From assembly GCA_030148625.1 (NCBI GenBank), contig JASBTC010000461.1, positions 1 to 16,353 of the forward strand: a stretch of 16,353 nt of DNA, written 5' to 3'. Shown here piece after piece: positions 14,499-16,353 of the stretch. The stretch's first letter is position 1, and each line of letters begins with the position of its first letter. Made by a program: the position numbers and the translations under genes. The notes under the pieces are model-generated. The model worked only from the letters and a program-made list of their open reading frames with translations. It was not told the origin of the DNA and did no database searches. The stretch is from Sphingobium sp. (lineage in GTDB: Bacteria; Pseudomonadota; Alphaproteobacteria; Sphingomonadales; Sphingomonadaceae).

Positions 14499-15818
14499 CT
14501 ATTTCCTGAGCAGGTCGAGCGCCGCCACCGTCATCGCCTGCGCGCCCAGCGTTACCGCGGGCCTGGCTTCGACCCGGAAGAGGGGGGAGTGGTGCGGCCG
14601 GATCGGCGCCCCGCCATTCCGCGCCGCGTCGAATTCGGCCTGGGGCGTGCCGCCGACCCAGAAAAAGGCGCCAGGCACTTTGTGCTCCTTCTGGATGTAA
14701 TAGGAGAAATCCTCGGCATACATGCTCGTGCGCGGCTGATCGTAGAGCACGTCCTTGCCCAGCGCCGCCGCAAATGCCGCGCGGACGCGCGTGGTCAGTG
14801 CGGGATCGTTGCTCGTCACCGGGCTCGATTGCGCGCCGATCCGGACCGTGGCGAGCTTGTCCTCGGGCATGCCGTTCATGCGGCTCACATTGGCCGAGAT
14901 CCGCTTGATCCCCTCGAGCAAGGTCTGCCGGGTTTCCTCGTCGTCGGCACGAACGCTCAACTGCAACTCGGCCTTGTTGGGGATGATGTTGTGCTTGATG
15001 CCCGCCTGGAACGCCCCGACGGTGATCACGCCGGGCTTGAGCGGGGCGATGGTGCGGCTCACCAGCGTCTGGAGCGCCATCACGATCTCGGCCCCCATGA
15101 CCACCGGATCCTTGCCCATCTGCGGTGACGCGCCATGCGCTGCCACGCCGGGAACGGTGACTTCGATATCGTCGATCGACGACATCGCGGTTCCCGGCAC
15201 CAGCCCGATCCTGCCCGAGGGATAATCGGAGGTGACATGGAAGGCGACGGCGAAATCGGGCTTGGAGAAGCGGGTGTAGAGGCCGTCCTCCAGCATCATC
15301 CGCGCGCCTGCGACCCGTTCTTCGGCCGGCTGGACGACGAATATGATCGTGCCCTTCCACTGGTTCTTCAGCCGGGCGAGCTGGCGCGCGGCGCCGATCA
15401 GCGCGGTGATATGCACGTCATGACCGCAGGCATGCATCACCGGCTTGGTCACGCCGTCCCGATCGACGCTGGTGATCGTCGACATATAGGGAAGGCTGCT
15501 GTCCTCCTTGACCGGCAACCCGTCCATGTCGGCGCGCATCAGCAGCACCGGCCCGCTGCCGTTGCGCATCACGCCGACGACGCCGGTGCCGCCGACCTTC
15601 TCGGTCACCTCGATCCCGGCGATCGCGCGAAGCTCCTTCGCCATGATCGCGGCGGTACGGGTTTCCTGAAAGGACAGCTCCGGATTCTTGTGGAAATCGA
15701 CGAACAGCGTTTCGAGATGGGCGGCATAGTCCGCCTCGACCGCGGTCACGACATCCGACTTGGCCAGGGCAGGGGCAGCGATCAGACTGGTGGCGAGCAG
15801 GGCGGTCAGCAGGCGCAT
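14499..15818 (-). CDS. Secreted M20D-family amidohydrolase (N-acyl-amino-acid hydrolase type)
   Basis: A 439-residue metal-dependent amidohydrolase related to IAA-amino-acid hydrolases, hippurate hydrolases and AmhX. It cleaves the amide bond of N-acyl amino acids or short peptides. The signal peptide MRLLTALLATSLIAAPALA places it in the periplasm. Metal-site motifs are complete: RADMDGLPVKE (about 95-105), HACGHDVH (Cys131, His133), QPAEER (Glu166, Glu167), AFHVTSD (His194), and PHHSPLF (His409 or His410) near the C-terminus. A dimerisation domain lies between about 205 and 320 (GVAAHGASPQMGKDP and following). GGGGGA lies upstream of the ATG at about the right distance. The gene is monocistronic and divergent from the partial gene at the right edge. 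Its substrate class overlaps that suggested for the uptake locus, but no shared operator was seen before it. Confidence 0.93.
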   Translation of the reverse strand: MRLLTALLATSLIAAPALAKSDVVTAVEADYAAHLETLFVDFHKNPELSFQETRTAAIMAKELRAIAGIEVTEKVGGTGVVGVMRNGSGPVLLMRADMDGLPVKEDSSLPYMSTITSVDRDGVTKPVMHACGHDVHITALIGAARQLARLKNQWKGTIIFVVQPAEERVAGARMMLEDGLYTRFSKPDFAVAFHVTSDYPSGRIGLVPGTAMSSIDDIEVTVPGVAAHGASPQMGKDPVVMGAEIVMALQTLVSRTIAPLKPGVITVGAFQAGIKHNIIPNKAELQLSVRADDEETRQTLLEGIKRISANVSRMNGMPEDKLATVRIGAQSSPVTSNDPALTTRVRAAFAAALGKDVLYDQPRTSMYAEDFSYYIQKEHKVPGAFFWVGGTPQAEFDAARNGGAPIRPHHSPLFRVEARPAVTLGAQAMTVAALDLLRK

Positions 15819-16181
15819 TTCAGGAATCCCCCAAATTATTGGCTGTGGTCGACCGGACGGAAGAGTTGGCGCGATATGCCTGGATCGCTTTCAAAGCGGG
15901 CTCTGCGTCAGCAACTCGCGTCGCAGCGACGCTCTATCTCGATTGGACGCATCGCTGCCGCAAACCAGTAATTTTGGGCCAGAGCGTTAGTCATTCTCGC
16001 TCTTGGCGCGATGATCCTGCGTCCGCGCTCATGCGAGACCTTCCCCAGGGAGGGTGATCAAGAACCCTCCCTCATCCATTTCAAGCGCGGCTGCTATGTG
16101 GCAGCATGGATGTGCGCTCGACGAAACGGCGGGCCCGATATCCGGCCAAGGCAAGAAGAGCTCGACAAGGTAAGCCCGCGA
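15819..16181. other. 363-bp divergent intergenic region without a convincing gene
   Basis: This region separates the M20D amidohydrolase gene from the partial gene at the right edge. Overlapping short plus-strand frames have no recognisable features and run in from the antisense of the amidohydrolase. The visible structures are CCAA-N4-TTGG at 15831-15842, just upstream of the amidohydrolase start, and the 9-bp hairpin at 16047-16072. I could not define a promoter for either gene. Confidence 0.45.
16047..16072. repeat. Perfect 9-bp hairpin in the divergent region
   Basis: AGGGAGGGT (16047-16055) pairs perfectly with ACCCTCCCT (16064-16072) around an eight-base loop. The sequence after it is not T-rich enough for a terminator. 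It is about 110 bases upstream of the partial gene and might be a leader structure or an operator. Confidence 0.45.
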
Positions 16182-16353
16182 ATGAATTCCACCGTAAAAT
16201 CGTCTCTTTCCGGATGGAGTTCGGCACGCGATTCCAGCCATGATGCCGAGAAATCCCAGGCTCTCGTCAGGGTGGTTATCGCCTTTTTCTTCCTTCTGTC
16301 TCTATGCGCGATGATGATCTTCGACAGAAGGGCGTATGATTCGATCCATGAAT
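16182..16353 (+). CDS. N-terminal fragment of a membrane protein, possibly an RpfC-like sensor kinase (3' end outside window)
   Basis: The frame is open from ATG 16182 to the window edge, 57 codons. A modest AAGG lies 11 bases before the ATG; an in-frame ATG at 16110 is an alternative with no ribosome site. The protein starts with a polar stretch (SARDSSHDAEKSQALVR), then one membrane segment (VVIAFFFLLSLCAMMIF) and a positively charged turn (DRRAYD). The pattern of an acidic/His segment, QALVR and an immediate first helix resembles the start of RpfC-like multi-helix sensor histidine kinases, as recalled from that family. No catalytic domain is in the window, so this is a suggestion only. Confidence 0.5.
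   Translation, partial: MNSTVKSSLSGWSSARDSSHDAEKSQALVRVVIAFFFLLSLCAMMIFDRRAYDSIHE

Noticed and set aside
15135..15971. Plus-strand open frame of 278 codons antisense to the M20D gene
   Set aside because: Shadow of the amidohydrolase, with composition typical of antisense frames (Arg/Gly/His-rich, no domain).
15839..16057. Short plus-strand frame before the right-edge gene
   Set aside because: No motif, no ribosome site, and it overlaps another equally featureless frame.

Overview
The window looks like chromosomal DNA of a sphingomonad-type alphaproteobacterium (Sphingomonas/Sphingobium group). The signs are GC-rich coding sequence broken by AT-rich promoter islands, a large TonB-dependent receptor with sphingomonad-style plug and loop sequences, many secreted peptidases and hydrolases, short GTCATTCC-type hairpins at gene ends, and an EcfG-like stress promoter. 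The assignment rests on sequence character and family knowledge, not on a database search.

Layout. The left edge holds the C-terminal third of secA (+), a core gene. It faces a LacI-family regulator (-), which is divergent from a secreted S9 prolyl-oligopeptidase-type peptidase (+, 2124-4160). A 325-bp gap with hairpins and a strong promoter leads to a 1040-residue TonB-dependent receptor (+, 4486-7608). The receptor converges on a TetR-family regulator (-). Upstream of tetR on the same strand lies a three-gene unit transcribed right to left: Gfo/Idh/MocA oxidoreductase, then secreted CocE/NonD (S15-like) hydrolase, then APC amino-acid permease. The last two overlap by ATGA. To the right come a 508-bp gap, a PRC-barrel protein (-) with an EcfG-like promoter, a small helical protein of unknown role (+), a secreted M20D amidohydrolase (-), and the first 57 codons of a membrane protein (+) that runs off the window and resembles the start of RpfC-like sensor kinases.

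How the parts may work together. The receptor, the secreted hydrolase, the permease and the oxidoreductase cover the steps of a scavenging route: outer-membrane uptake, periplasmic cleavage of an ester, amide or peptide bond, inner-membrane import of an amino-acid-like product, and cytoplasmic redox conversion. The S9 peptidase and M20D amidohydrolase fit the same theme but are separately transcribed. The best evidence for one system is regulatory. A near-identical AT-rich palindromic motif (15 of 19 positions) lies in the -35/-10 spacer of the receptor promoter (4428-4446) and of the predicted promoter of the oxidoreductase-hydrolase-permease operon (13219-13237), about 8.8 kb apart. The TetR encoded between them is the natural candidate repressor. 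The substrate cannot be read from the sequence.

Structured non-coding DNA is prominent. Each of the three convergent gene junctions carries a strong hairpin, and one of these is a classic intrinsic terminator for tetR. No tRNA, rRNA, CRISPR array, insertion sequence or prophage gene was seen.
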